Shown here: positions 32,489 through 44,800 of the stretch, piece after piece
How positions within the stretch are numbered: the stretch's first letter is position 1
Layout of the letters: each line of letters begins with the position of its first letter
From: Neoceratodus forsteri
Taxonomy: Eukaryota > Chordata > Ceratodontiformes > Ceratodontidae
Assembly: GCA_016271365.2 (NCBI GenBank)
Contig: CM057453.1
Location: 499,881,001 to 499,945,000, forward strand
Direction: 5' to 3'
DNA: 64,000 nt
Made by a program: the position numbers and the translations under genes
Notes under the pieces: generated by a model
The model's input: the letters and a program-made list of their open reading frames with translations, nothing else
Told to the model about the DNA's origin: nothing
Databases searched by the model: none

Positions 32489-34989
32489 TTAATTGGCCCA
32501 CTTTCCCAGAGGTTTCACTTTTTGACGATCACGTCTGCGAAAGGGACGACGCTGAGCCTGAGGGGGTTTGTACATGGAGTCGACGGACTTCAGTGCTGTA
32601 CCCTTCTCCTGCAGATCAGTGATGAGGTCCTTGACATCACCACCGAACAGCACCAAACCCCGGAAGGGCACGTCCTGGACAGCGGACTGCACCTCCAGGA
32701 CCAATCCTGACACACGAAGCCAGGCATGATGCCACAGACCCACGGCGAAAGACGAGCTCCTACCGGCAGCATCCACTGCATCATACGTGGCATGAAGCAT
32801 GTGCCGGCTGGCCGAATGTGCAGACCGGACTAGATCAGCCACTTTCTGCTTCGTCTGAGACTCAGGAAGGGAGTCCAGCTTAGATTCCACCTCACTAAGA
32901 ATCGCCTTCTGGTAATCCCCCATATGACCAACATAATTCAGGGCCCTTATACCCAGAGTGGAAGAAGCGTAGACCTTCTTTCTGTATTGGTCCAGAAGGC
33001 GAGATTCCTGGTCAGGTGGTGACGAGCTCAAGTGCTTTGGATTAGCCGTCTGGCCGTGAGCGGCGCTATTCACGACCAAATCAGCTCAAGGGTGAGAATT
33101 TAGAGAGTCAACACCCTCGGGAGCCTGATAAAGCCTATCCGACTTCCTAGGAAGAGGGGCTAGGGCCGACGGTTGCTTCCAAATAGTGGAGACAAGGTCG
33201 GCATGAGGCTCAGTCCAGGGTGGCACCAGGGTCGGAGCGGTCTCAGGCAGATCCAGGTGCGCAGCGAGTTTCTTACACTGTGGATCCGGCCCCAAGGAAT
33301 GCCACTGATGAACCTCCTGGATTTTACGCAGCAACTCCGTAAAAGACAGATCCTCCAGAGGTGACTTCGTAGGGGTCCTCGGCCTGGGCTTATCCGGAGA
33401 GTAGGGCTCGTCATCCAGGTCGGAACGACCGTCGGAGTTGTCCAAGGTCTCCGAGGAGGAAAAAGAGGAAGAAGACTCCTCTTCCCGCGGTAGGGGAGGA
33501 ACGGACCCCTTGGGGAGCCCCGGGGAAGCGTATCCTGCCCCACCCTGGAACCAGAGGGCTCGCCTTTGGTATCCGGAGGTGGGTGGGAGGAGGGAGTCTC
33601 TCATCTCCGATGTAGGAGGGTCCTGAACCGGGACCGGTGTAGGAAGATGGCTCTCTACCTCCCTGGTAAGCTGAGCCTTGGCCTCAGCCCACCAGGACGT
33701 TAGAGTCTCCTTCAAATCCACCGGCAGCTGAGAGGGCGGTGGAGGAGGAGGACGGGGGGGATATGAATATTGGGGTACCCATAGTGTGCGTATCCATACC
33801 CCGACGGCGGGTAACCTGGAGTCGGGTAATGAGGCACCGTGTGCTGTGGCGTCAGATAGGCCAGTGTCAGGTACTGGGGCACCAGATACTGCGGACCCGG
33901 GTACGACGGCATCAGACTGGATAGGGTCGGATACCCAGGGACCAGGGGGTCTGCAGGAGCAGACGGCCCAGGAAGTGGCCCTGGAACAGGAGGCCCGGCG
34001 TAGGGACAGCATCCGGAAGAGGAAGAGGGATGTCGCCTAGCGTCGGCAAAACCGGCACTGGCACCGGCACCCGAGGAACTGACGTCAGGTCGCCCAGCCC
34101 AGCGGGTCGGAGACCTGACGAGCCGCACTACATCCCCGTATCGCCCGGGGAAGGAGGGGTAACATCCTCGGGGTCAAGCTGAGGAGACACTGGGGCCTCG
34201 GAGGGCAGCGAAGGCTGCGGGGAGCCTGGGACGATGGACAGGACGTTAGGGTTCGGCATCAGTTCCGATGCCATGTGACCATCGGAAGGGCCGACGACCG
34301 ACTTACCGGCGGAGGAGCCATCGTCCGACTTACCGGAACCATCGCCTGAGGCAGACCATGAAGGAGGGGCGGTCTGGTCGGATGGTTTAAGGGTCGTGCG
34401 CTGCCCCGAAGGGTACAGCGACAAAGCGGCCTTCCCCGGGTGGACGTCAGAGGAGCCAACGTCCGGCTTACCGAGCCACTGCGACTAGTAGGTTACCGGT
34501 GGCGGCCTTGCTGGGAGTGAAAGCCTCCTTTAACCCAGAGGCACCCAAAGAGCGCGAGCCAGATGGGTGGGTCGATGCTATCTTGGAAGCCTCCAAGACG
34601 GCCATCGTGGAGCGGTCCCCCGGGGGGGATGTTATCTTGAGCACGGCGACTCCAGCCGAAGTCACGGTGGCCAAGGCTGAGGAGTCCCGGTCCCGGTGCT
34701 TCTCCTTGTGTTTCTTCTTACGGTGACCCTCGGGTGAAGTGGAGGCCTGACGAAGCTTCTTCAGCTACTTTTCCATGGAGGTCATTTTCTTTTTAAGGAT
34801 GTGGGATTCCAGGGACTGCTGCCTCCATCTGCAGGTGGTGGCACTGAATTTCAGGCAATGCTGGCACTTCTCCATGGGGTGATCCGGGCCTAGACAGAAG
34901 AGGCACTGGGAGTGACCGTCCTTGTGCGGGAGTTGGGAGCTGCATGAGTTGCACTTATTCTTGTGCATGGAGGGTGTAGTGGATGACAT
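32489..34989 (-). pseudogene. DIRS gag-like protein (copy F)
   Basis: Start M at 34989 with the Cys/His module (KCNSCSSQLPHKDGHSQCLF, then CLGPDHPMEKCQHC), then a basic helix ending in a stop near 34765. The 308-codon frame 33086-34012 includes a Tyr/Pro-rich low-complexity stretch and acidic Ser runs. The 196-codon frame 32489-33079 is the conserved C-terminal part (LDQYRKKVYASSTLGIRALN, FAVGLWHHAWLRVSGLVLEV, VPFRGLVLFGGDVKDLI). This is the clearest view of the whole gag in the window. Confidence 0.78.
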
Positions 34990-35094
34990 ACACCACCAAA
35001 ATATTTGACAGAATTCTAGAAATCGAAGAAAAAAGCAACGGTAAAACTACTGACGAGCAGTTGAACTTAAGCGCGAGGCGCTATATGAGCTAAA

Positions 35095-35281
35095 GGTGGA
35101 AAGAACTTGAAGCAGGCATGGGGACCGCCCCTTTATACTGACGTCGCATGACGTCGGTCACCTGACGTGGGGGAGGTCCCCTGCTACAGACTGCTAGCTA
35201 GAAATTTTTCCGGGTCCTGACACCTGCTGGCATCAGTCCTATATGTAATTACCTACTGCAAGAGCCCTCTCGAAGTAAGAT
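35095..35281 (-). repeat. Right ITR of DIRS copy F
   Basis: Minus-strand TATAAAG (complement CTTTATA, 35131-35137) with CRE-like ACGTC sites next to it. It faces gag at 34989, about 140 bases away, and is the likely sense promoter. Confidence 0.82.
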
Positions 35282-36069
35282 CTTGTTTTACACCCCTAGA
35301 CACCTTAATTAAACATTTAGCATAGCCCCAGTTACATCATATAATATACACTGGGTATTGTGTTTGCTTTTTGGCCCATGATTTGATATTGTATTTATAC
35401 TTAGATTTATACTTTGGGTTTTTTCTCCATGCTATTGTTATAAATAAAACTGTGATTCTTTGTATCTGATGTTCTATCCACTAACATATATGTATGCAGT
35501 TAATAATGGTGATATGTATTGTTAAGTTGTATGCACTTTATTTTTGAATTGTGATGTAGTACTGGTGATTGGTGGATTTGTCATTTGATATTGAGTATTT
35601 AATGAGCACTTTAGTATGAGCTTCTTTATCACTCTGAGGAAGCTTAGCAGGCAGCTAAATGAAACATCAGTGTAGTTTCACTGTCTCCACTGGATTTTTA
35701 CCTGTATGTGCCTATTTATTATAAAGAAGAACTATTAAAACTTTATGAATGGTCCATGTATTTCCTTTGTGGGACAGCGGGTGCTTTGTGTCTCTCTGCA
35801 TTCAATAAAGCGAGCAGACAATACAGAAGTACTGAAAAGGAGCAATGCTAACAGATATGAACTAGATGGAATACAATGCTAACAGTAGAACTAGATAGAT
35901 ACGATAGCACAAATATCTTTGGCAAGCACTTGGTGGGACTTAGCTTTGTAGTTAGAAAATGGCTGGATAGAATACAAGGAGGCTGAACTAGGGCAAGATT
36001 GCGAGGAGACACACAGATAGAACAAAATTTGCAAGGTGTAACAAAAGTGCAAGGTTGACTATAAGTGCA
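35282..36069 (+). mobile_element. Penelope-like terminal remnant
   Basis: AT-rich non-coding sequence with a typical Penelope terminal block: CTGAGGA (35634-35640), a short stem, and GAAACATCAG (from 35661). Bases 35800-36069 hold only A/G-rich unassigned sequence. Confidence 0.5.
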
Positions 36070-36179
36070 TTAGAGATTAAGGGTTAGCCAACAACTACAG
36101 CTAGAAATGGAGGGGGGTGCATATAGGCAGACAGCAGGGAGTGGAAAGGGGGGATTTGGAGGAGGGGAAGGCAAGAGGT

Positions 36180-36450
36180 GAAGGAGAAGGATCTGCCAGG
36201 GCCTGACCCCTCCAGAATGCTGGGAACCCTGCCTGCACCAGGTGGAGGTCACGCATGAACAAGAGGGAAGCAGGTTGTAGGCAGTGTCAGTTAGAGCACA
36301 TAAGGAAGGAAGAGAGGGGAAAAAGAAGGATCTGCCGGGGCCTGGCCCCTCCAGTATGCTGTGGACCCTGCCTGCACAAGACAGACATAGAGCACGACAG
36401 GAAGGAAGCAGGTTGTAGGCAGCAGAGGTAGAGCACGACAGGAGGGAAGT
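36180..36450 (-). repeat. Tandem repeat of about 138 bp in the LINE 3' region
   Basis: The block 'ggatctgcc.gggcctg.cccctccag' recurs at 36189 and 36327, and 'gaagcaggttgtaggcag' at 36267 and 36405. A third diverged piece is near 36577. Open frames across it on the minus strand are Pro/Ser/Leu-rich and probably not coding. Confidence 0.6.
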
Positions 36451-37311
36451 AGGCAGCAATGGGGAGTAGGCTTCAGAAGGACTAAGAGAGAGGGAGGTGG
36501 GAGAGAAGAGGGGCAGAGACCCAGCCCTTTCAGGAAAGAATGGAGTTAGAGTAAGAGGCGAGGAAGGTGTTTGCCTAGGTTCTGGACCCCTCCAAGATGC
36601 AGAGAACCCTGCCAGAGACCTAGGCCAAGCAACGGCGAGTGGGGAGTGAGGGTAAAAGCTGGTGTACAGAGAAGAGAACGGGGGTGGGGTGGGAGTAAGG
36701 TGGAAAAGAAGGGGGTGCTGGGGGAGAGTTTTGAAGAAAAGAGGTGGATGTGAAGCTGAAGCAGGCTCATAGGTGAACAAGTTAAGGAGGATTGTAGCAG
36801 GAGTAGCAAGCAGAGAGAAAGTTATGTAAGGCAGAGGCAAGGGAATGGGAGGAGGAAGAGGAGTGTCATATTTGAGGTGGGAGGGAGTTCCAGATTTTGG
36901 GGAAGCGATGGGAGAAGCCTGATTGGCCAATGAGGGTGGTATGATGGGGGACTAGCAGGGTGCGAGTGTCAGAGGATCTGAGGGAGTGGGAAGAAGGTGG
37001 GGGGGAGGAGGGAGTATGAGAGGTAGAAAGAAAGTACACCAAGCCAAAGTTTGGAAGTTAGATTAGCACAGTGAGCCAGGCATCTGTTAGCAAGTGGGGG
37101 GAAAGGACAGGGCATGGTAAAGGTCACAATAATGAGTTTGAGATGGGGCGTCAAGAACGAATCGACAGAAGGAGTTGAAAAGAGAGTCCAATCTGGTAAA
37201 GGAAGATTTGGGAGCAGCACCACAGACTACATCACAGTAGTCAAAAATTGGGAGGATCATCTTCTGGACAAGTTCTTGCCGGGCCGTAGGAGGGATGCAA
37301 CTACGGTTCCT

Positions 37312-39600
37312 TTAAAGGGCTGCAAGCTTGGGGGGCAGTTTTTTTAGAATGGCGCCAGTGTGGCCAGAGAAGCTGAGGTGTTGTTCCAGCCAAAACTCAA
37401 GGTATCTGAAAGAGGGGGTGTCCTTAAGGATGGTCCCATCAAAGGTGTGGAAAGAGGGTAAAGGGTGGAGCCTAGAGAGTCTCTGCCTAGTGCCGAAGGT
37501 CATGGAGACTGTCTTTTTGGCATTTAGGAATAGTTGATGTGAGGCAAATCAGAGCTGAACCTGGTGGAAGTCATGCTATAGAGTGGTTGCTACATCAATG
37601 GTGGTTTTGCCAGAGGTTAATATGATGGTGTCATTGGCATACATATGGATAGAAGGGGGGGGGGGCAGACTAAGGGAAGATCATTTAAGAAGATGGAGAA
37701 AAGGATGGGGCCAAGCACAGAGCCCTGTGGGACTCCTGTGGAGATTGGGAGGGTGGAGAGATTGCATTCTGAATCCTGACTGTGTTCTGCTTGTGAGGTC
37801 AGCTCTAAACCAGGTAAGAGCAGGAGTAGACAAACCAGCAGCCATACGGGAGTCGAGAAGGAGGGTATGGGAAACTGAGTCAAAAGCTTTGGCGACATCG
37901 ACAAAGATGGCAGAGGTGATGAGGCCATTGTCCATCCCAGTAAGGATAGAGTCAGTGAGCCTAAGGAGGGAGGCGGTAGTGGAGCCGTTCTTCTGTAAAC
38001 CAGATTGAAATGGGGTGAAGAAGGAGGAGTCAGCAAGAAAAGAGGTCAGCTGAGAGACGACCAGGTGTTCTTGGAGCTTAGCAAGGGCGGGGGGGAGGAG
38101 GGAGACTGGGCAATAGTTGGGCGGGGAGAAAAGACTACCACCCTTAGGGACAGGGACAACCACCGCATGTTTCCAGGGTGTCGGATTACAGGAGGACGTA
38201 AAGGAGAGATTTAGGCAATAGCTGGGCCTGAGAGGTAGAGAAGTTTAGGGTCAAGGTCATCCAGAGAGGAGCCTTTGGAGAGACTGAGAGAGAGGAGGGC
38301 TGTTAGTGTCTCCTCAGGGGAGATAGGACAGAATGAGAAAGGGGGGTGGGTACTGGGGTGTTGAGTGGTAGGAGAGGGAGAATGAGTGGAGGAGAGGCTT
38401 GAGGGGAGGGATTTTAGAAGAGTTGAGGCACAGGAGGTGTAGTAGGAGTTGAACTCCTGAGCCACTATGCAAGGTTCAGACTCTAGTGTGTTGTTTATAT
38501 TAAGCACGGTGGCGGGGGATGCGAGGGGTGGGGGGAATAGTGAGTGGACTACTTTCCAAAATTTGGAGGAGAAGTTTATGTTATTGAGGAAAGAGGATTT
38601 AAAATATTCAGACTTGGCAAGTTTGATTGCTTTAGTATAAGCGTTCCTTAGCCTGTGATTGTTAGTAAGGGCTGATGAGAACTGAGAGGCCTTGTGTTTC
38701 CGCCACGCTTTATCACGCTCCCTGACGCAGGTCATTAATTCAGGAGTTATCCAGGAGTGATGGATACCTTGGACTCTAGTGCATTTGAACGGGGCACGGA
38801 AGTCCCAGGTAGCTATAAATCTGTCTTTGAAGTAAATGAGGGCTTGGTCAATGGAAATGGCGGATGCAATTGGGGACCAATCAGAATTGGATAGATCATT
38901 AAGTAGAGAGTTTAAGTCAAGGGAACCGAAAAAGCAGAGTTGCAGGATTTTATGTGGCAGTTTAGGTCTGTGGACCTTCCTGACCACGAGGATAGGGTGA
39001 TGATCATCGGGGGCATCCAGGAGAACGCCGGACCTGATGATTCAGTGAGAGTGGGAGGTGAGAGCCCAGTCTAGCAGTGAGTGGTTTTGTGATTTAGTTG
39101 GGTAGGCTCTTGGATGATTTTGGAGAGATTTAAAGACGAGATATCACTTCATGTCTTAGAAGTGGTTGATGATGGCCAGTTTAGATTTACATTACCTAAT
39201 ACATAAAGCTCACTTTTGTGTGAGATGGAAGCTATAGAGGTAATGAGGTCAATAGATTCAGAGGGCTTGATACCTGGGCAACAGTAGATACCGGCAATAA
39301 AGATAGGGGAGGAGAAAGGCAGGGCAATATTTACTACCAAGGCTTCGTAAGTGGAGGGTAAGGCAGACAAGAGAATGGTAGTGTATTGGACAGAGGACTG
39401 GATATACATGGCCACTCCACCTCCCCTACCTGCCCTCTACTGCCTGACTAAGGAACAGCCTGGGATGGCAATGGAGGGATATGAAATTTTAGTATTCAGC
39501 CAAGTTTCAGTTAAGATTAGAATGTCAGGAGTGAGGGAGATTATCATCGGCTGTAACAGATCAATTTTCAGGACAAGGCTGCAGATATTTAAGTGAAGGA
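37312..39600 (-). pseudogene. L2-like endonuclease-RT polyprotein remnants
   Basis: The endonuclease part at 39149-39415 contains MYIQSSVQYTT and FIAGIYCCPGIKPSESIDLI (an AP-endonuclease fold block). The spacer with PELMTCVRERDKAWRKHK is at 38211-38987, the longest frame (258 codons). RT holds CPVSLLPPALAKLQEHLVVS, SAIFVDVAKAFDSVSHTLLL and GVPQGSVLGP (37617-38163). The C-terminal block with FRYLEFWLEQHLSF follows at 37312-37503. Multiple frames mean it is dead. Confidence 0.75.
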
Positions 39601-40389
39601 TCTTTAGGCCTTTTGGGAGGGCAGAGGTGGTGTTGGAAGGTTGTATGTTAATGGAAGGATCGCAGCTGGGGGAAGGGGACCAGGATTGGGATGTGCATTT
39701 CCTGAGGCAAGTAACAGAATGAGTATAATCATGTGTAGTTTAGGATATTTGTGGTGAGCAAGCGTATTGTGGTGCATTTTGGGGGGCTGGGTGAGTGGAT
39801 AATCAGAAGGCGAAGGAAGCGAGGTGGCTAGAAGCTGTGACTAATGTTGCAAGGGTATGTGGGGAACTGAGTCCAGAGTATTTGAGAGGAGAGGGTACTA
39901 GCAGAAGGAAGGAGGGCTAGGAGATCGTGGGGAAGGGAGAGGGGCAGGGTTTTTAAATTGAGACGTTTGTGGAGTTGTGTTAGAGATGATGGAAAGGAGA
40001 ATCAGAAGGAGGGGAACTGGGGAAAGTGGGGGGGGCATGCTGTAGGTAGATGGGGTGCGCTTACCGGTCAGGGTGGACTGGATAGTGGTGGTGGGGGGAG
40101 CATGGGACAGTGAAACTGGGAAGGGTGTCAATAAAAAAGTGGCCACCGCCAGAGGGAACTGACAGCCACTAGCAAGTTGTGCAAACCTGGGGAAAAACAG
40201 GCAGCAAGAGATAGGCCTTGATGGAAGTAAAAGAGGGAGGGGGCAAAGACTGATGAATAGGGATACACTGACAACGCAATAAGTGAAAGCGAGACAGATT
40301 GGATTGGGTGAGTGCACTCATAACTGGGCCCTCTGTGGCTAGAAGATATAATCTGCTAATGAAAGTAGAAAAAAAAAAAAAGGTTAATT

Positions 40390-41870
40390 TGGCTAATGGT
40401 AGTGGCATAGTCCAGTCAAGAGGAATTGAAAATGCCGGGCAGGATGAGGAGCCAAACAAGGAGCTCGTGGACCACAGGCGACCAATAAGAGCTGTCCCAA
40501 GAGAAAAGCAATTGGCCTTTGAAAATCTGCAGAGACAGCCATGCAGCCTTGAGTTCCCAGAGCGCTGTCTGGGCCGTACCTGCAAGCAAGGGCTTGGGGA
40601 GTGTGGCAGCAGGCTCTTCTCGCCGTGGAAGAGTGTAGATCCCCGTTGGAGATGACCACGGAGGCGTTGTTAGCCCAAAGTGCTATGAGAGAACACCTGA
40701 GGGAGAAGGGACAAGCAGGGGTTAGATATAGCTCTGGAAACAGTGGGAGACTTCCTGCTTTACAAATTCACTAAAGAGCTGTGTCACAAATAGTGGAAGT
40801 TAAATTGGGAGGCGGGACGCAGACAGCGAGCTAGGTGCCAACAGGATCTGCAAAAGGGAAACAAAAGAAACTCAAGTCGGGGGTGGAGAGGAGAAATTAA
40901 CTGAAAGTGGCTTTCACAGAAAAAAAACAATTTGGTAGCAGAGGCTCAGAACTGTTCACGTTCTAACACAGAATCAGGAATACAGTCTAGCCCTCTAAAA
41001 TTCCAAGTTCAAACACACAGTTACATACAAGTAAAATTACACATGAAACTGAAAAAATCTGGCAGTGGGCGCAAGAGAAAATCAGCAGTTTGTGGGAGAC
41101 AAGACCCCCTGTAAAGGCTAAAATTCTGACGCAGCACTGAGTATAAAAACAGTCCAGAAATCAGAGGCAATACAGGATTAGGGGAAAAGTAAGGTTAATT
41201 TGGTCAATGGCAGTGACATAGTCCAGTCAAGGGGAACTGAAAATGCCGAGCAGGATGAGGAGCCAAACAAGGAGCTCGTGGAACACAGGCAACCAGTAAG
41301 AGCTGTCCCAAGAGAAAGGCAATTGGCGTTTGAAAATTTATAGACAGCCATGCAGCCCTGAGTTCCTGGAGCGCTGTCGGAGCCGTACCTGCAAGCAAAG
41401 GCTCGGGGAGTGTGGCAGCAGGCTCTTCTCACTGTGGAGTCATGTAGATCCTGGTTGGAGGTGACCACGGAGGCGTTGTTAGCCCAAAGGGCTATGACAG
41501 GATGTCTGCAAGCAAGGACTTGGGGAGTGTGGCAGCAGGCTCTTCTCACCATGGAGGCATGTAGATCCCCATCGGAGGCAACCAAGGAGGCATTGTTAGC
41601 CCAAAGGGCTATGAGAGGACGCCTGCAAGCAAGGGCTCGGGGAGTTCGGCAGAAGGCTCTTCTCGCCGTGGAGGCATGTAGATCCCTGTCGAAGGTGACC
41701 ACGGAGGTGTTGTTAGCCCAAAGGATTATAAGAGGACGCCTGCAAGCAAGGGCTTGGGGAGTGTGACAGCAGGCTCTTCTCTCCATGGAGGCGTGTAAAT
41801 CCCCATCGGAGGTGACCATGGAGGCGTTGTTAGCCCAAAGGGCTATAAGAGGATGCCTCAAGCCAAAGGG
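40390..41870. repeat. LINE 5' repeats: 117-bp tandem array and 0.3-kb duplication
   Basis: Units starting 'gcaagcaa(a/g)g' at about 41391, 41508, 41625 and 41742 are 117 bp each; a further copy lies at about 40578. A 300-bp block beginning 'aggttaattt' occurs at 40380 and again at 41191 (the first followed by unrelated sequence 40700-41180). Because 117 is divisible by three, a spurious repetitive frame spans the array. Confidence 0.75.
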
Positions 41871-41899
41871 AAGTGCCTGAAACTGAAAGTGAGCTCCCT

Positions 41900-44800
41900 G
41901 GAAGTGGAAGCGTAGGAATCATCTGTGAGCATCTGTCCGGGAGGGGAACCAGGATCCTAGGTGATAGGTTTAAATGCTTCATTGGCAAGCTTTTAAACTA
42001 GCCAAGGGGGGAGGCACTGGAAAGGAGCAGGAAAATCCTAGCCCTCCCCCCAAACAATCACGGTAGTAAGTGTGGCAAACACCAACATGGAGGTGTCGAT
42101 AGGGAAAAGGGCAGGGTAAATGGAGAAAGTGACAAAAGCAGAAGGACAGAGATGGGGCAAAAGGGGTAAGGCCATCAGGAAATGGAGGTAATGAGTACCA
42201 ATGCAGCGTCTGGGCAACAAGCTCCCTGAGCTGGTGGCCTTAATGGAAGAGGATGCCTGGATATCATTAGCAGTCACAGAAACATGGTGCACAGAGAACC
42301 ATGACTGGGATGTTAACATACAGGGTACATAACCTACAGGAGAGATAGGCAGGGAGAAGAGGGAGGAGTAGCTCTCTATGTAAAGGAAAGGATAAAAGCA
42401 ACTGAACAAAAGAGTAAACAGGGAGGAGAGGAGGCACTGTGGGTCACCTTGAGACTGGAAAGGGCACCACAATCCGCACAGGGTTGTGTACAGACCCCAT
42501 GTCAGGGGAAGGAATGGACAAGGATATGATGGAAGGCATTCTTAGAATGGCAGAGAAAGGAGATACTGTTGATGGGAGACCTGAATATGCCAGATGTTAA
42601 CTGGAGCACATTTGCTGCAGCCACATCCAAGACAGGGCCATTCTTGATGCCCTACAGGTGGCAGCATTGAGACAGCTAGTTTGGGAACCCCACTCGCGAG
42701 GGAGCAATCTGTAGACCTCGTGCTCTCAAGGGGGCAGTGAGAGGATCTCAGATCTAGAAGTAGGTTGCCATCTGGGGACAAGTGACCATCAAACAGTGTG
42801 GTTCACGTTAAACTCAGCTACAGAGTCAAGCCATACAAAGTGAGGGTACTGGACTTTAGGAGGGCTGACTTTGGCAAGATGGGAGAGTGCCTCAGAAAAG
42901 CACTAGCAAACAGGCTAGAAGGAGTGTGGAGCAACAATGGGAATTATCAAAACTGCCATCACAGACACAACAAGCCTTTGTGTGAAGCAAATAAACAAAT
43001 CAAAATGAAAGAAAAAGCCACTATGGTTCTCAAGAGAGGTGGCTGTGAAAGTCAGGAAGAAAAAGATAGCATTCGGAAGTATAAGGAAACACAGAAGGAG
43101 CAGGACAGAGAGCTGTACCAGTTAAGGCAGAAAAGAAGCAGGGAGGGAAGTCAGAATAGCAAAGGCCCAAACTGAGGAAAAGATAGCCAACTCAGTTAAG
43201 AAGGGGATAAAACCTTTTATAGGTACATCAGCGGAGAGAAAGACAAAGGGAGGATAGTGAGGCTGAATAGAATGAGCGGTGGGTGGGCAGAGGGACAGTG
43301 AAAAGCAGGAATACTGAGCAGATATTTCTGCTCAGTATTCACAAAAGAGAGGGAAGTGCCTAATTCAATTAACAGAAGCACTCTTGATAGAGGTTCAATC
43401 CCAGTCCTTTCACAGAAGAAAGGGTTCTGCAAGAACTCCTAAAACTGAAGGTGGACAAAGCAATGGGTCCTGATGGAATTCACCCCAGAATTCTAAAAGA
43501 TTTAAGGAAGGAACTAGTGAAACCACTGGCTACTCTTTTAATAAATCATGGGAGGATGGTGGGGACCGAGGACTGGAGGAAGGCGGATGTGATTCCCTTC
43601 ACAAAAGTGGGACCAAGACAGAGGCAGGAAACTACAGACCTGTCAGTCTGACCTCTGTGGTAGGGAAAGTGATGGAGCACTTCTGAAGGAAAGAATAGTT
43701 GAGTACCTAGAGGTCAGTGAGCACAGGATCCAAGGCAGCATGGGTTCACAGCGGAAGGTCATGTCAGACGATCTAATAGATTTCTTTGACTGGGTGACCA
43801 AAGTAGTAGACCAGGAGGGCTCTGGACATGGCCTACCTAGACTTTAGCAAGGCATTTGACACAGTCCCACACAAAAGATTGATAGTCAAATTAACCAGCC
43901 TGGGAGTGGGTCCCAGGGTGGTAGCCTGGGTAAAACATTGGCTAGACAACAGGACACAGAAGGTAATTGTAAATGGAGTCCACTCTGAAGAAAGGGCGGT
44001 TACTAGTGGGGTACCACAGGGTTCAGTATTGGGTCCAGTCCTTTTTAATGTCTTCATCAGTGACATTGCAGAGGGACTGGAAGGAAAAGTATGCCTTTTT
44101 GCAGATGACACAAAGATCTGCAACAGGGGTGATACACAAGGAAGCGTGGAAAGGATGAAAAGGGACTTAGCAAGGTTGGAGGAATGGTCAGACGTATGGC
44201 AGCTAGGATTCAATGCAAAAAAGTGCAAAATAATGCACCTGGGAAACAAGAACCCAGGGAAGAATACACAATGGGTGGGAGGTAGTAACAACAACAAAAC
44301 AGGAAAGGACCTGGGGTAATCATATCAGATGACCTTAAGGTTAGCAAGCAATGTGAGAAGGCAGTAGGGAGGGCCGGGGTATACTGGGATGTATAGGAGA
44401 GGCATCAGCAGCAGAAAACAGGAAGTTGTTATCCCTCTGTACAGACAGTTGGTGAGACCCCATCTGGAATACTGTGTCCAGTTCTGGAGCCCCATCTCCG
44501 CAGGACATAGACAGGATAGAGGCAGTCAGGAGGGCAACTAAAATGGTGCAGGGTCTGCAAGAGAAGCCCATTATGAGGGAGGGCTAAAGGGCTTATTATA
44601 GCATACCCTTGAGGAAAGAAGGGAGAGGGACATGATAGAAACTTTCAAGTACCTCAAGGGAATCAACAAAGTCCAAGAGGGTAGCATCTTTCAGAAAAAG
44701 AGACTTGCAAGAACAAGGGGACACAATTTAAAGATAGAAGGAGGGCGGTTCAGGGCAATGTGAGGAAGTATTATTTCACAGAGAGGGTAGTGGATGCATG

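Larger units (their letters stand above)
28106..35281 (-). mobile_element. DIRS-like retrotransposon copy F, best preserved
   Basis: Left end AGTACAG at 28106, right end CGAAGTAAGAT at 35271-35281. It is 7.18 kb including an 858-bp Penelope-type insertion and its duplicated site; without them about 6.3 kb, close to copy B. All domains are present in the order gag, RT, RNase H, methyltransferase-like, YR. The YR C-terminus, RNase H and RT catalytic motifs are intact. Confidence 0.88.
36070..41870 (-). mobile_element. L2-like LINE with tandem repeats at both ends
   Basis: A minus-strand LINE. The 5' end (about 40390-41870) has duplicated and tandem units, an endonuclease region at 39100-39600, RT at about 37300-38990 and a long pyrimidine-rich 3' part to 36070. 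Motifs fit the L2/CR1 group: LHLNICSL for endonuclease start, GVPQGSVLGPILFSIFLNDL for RT. All frames are broken. Confidence 0.75.

Noticed and set aside
33086..34012. Pro-rich 308-codon frame as a host exon
   Set aside because: It is flanked by conserved DIRS gag blocks in order and orientation and lies within ITR-bounded copy F.
36070..36930. A 286-codon minus-strand Pro/Ser/Leu-rich frame
   Set aside because: It crosses a 138-bp tandem repeat in pyrimidine-rich LINE 3' sequence; the composition explains the open frame.
41391..41860. Possible CRISPR array from regular repeats
   Set aside because: The units are contiguous with no unique spacers, and the genome is eukaryotic.
41178..41861. 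A 227-codon repetitive protein with four near-identical units
   Set aside because: The units are the 117-bp DNA repeat read in frame because 117 is divisible by three; nothing suggests translation.
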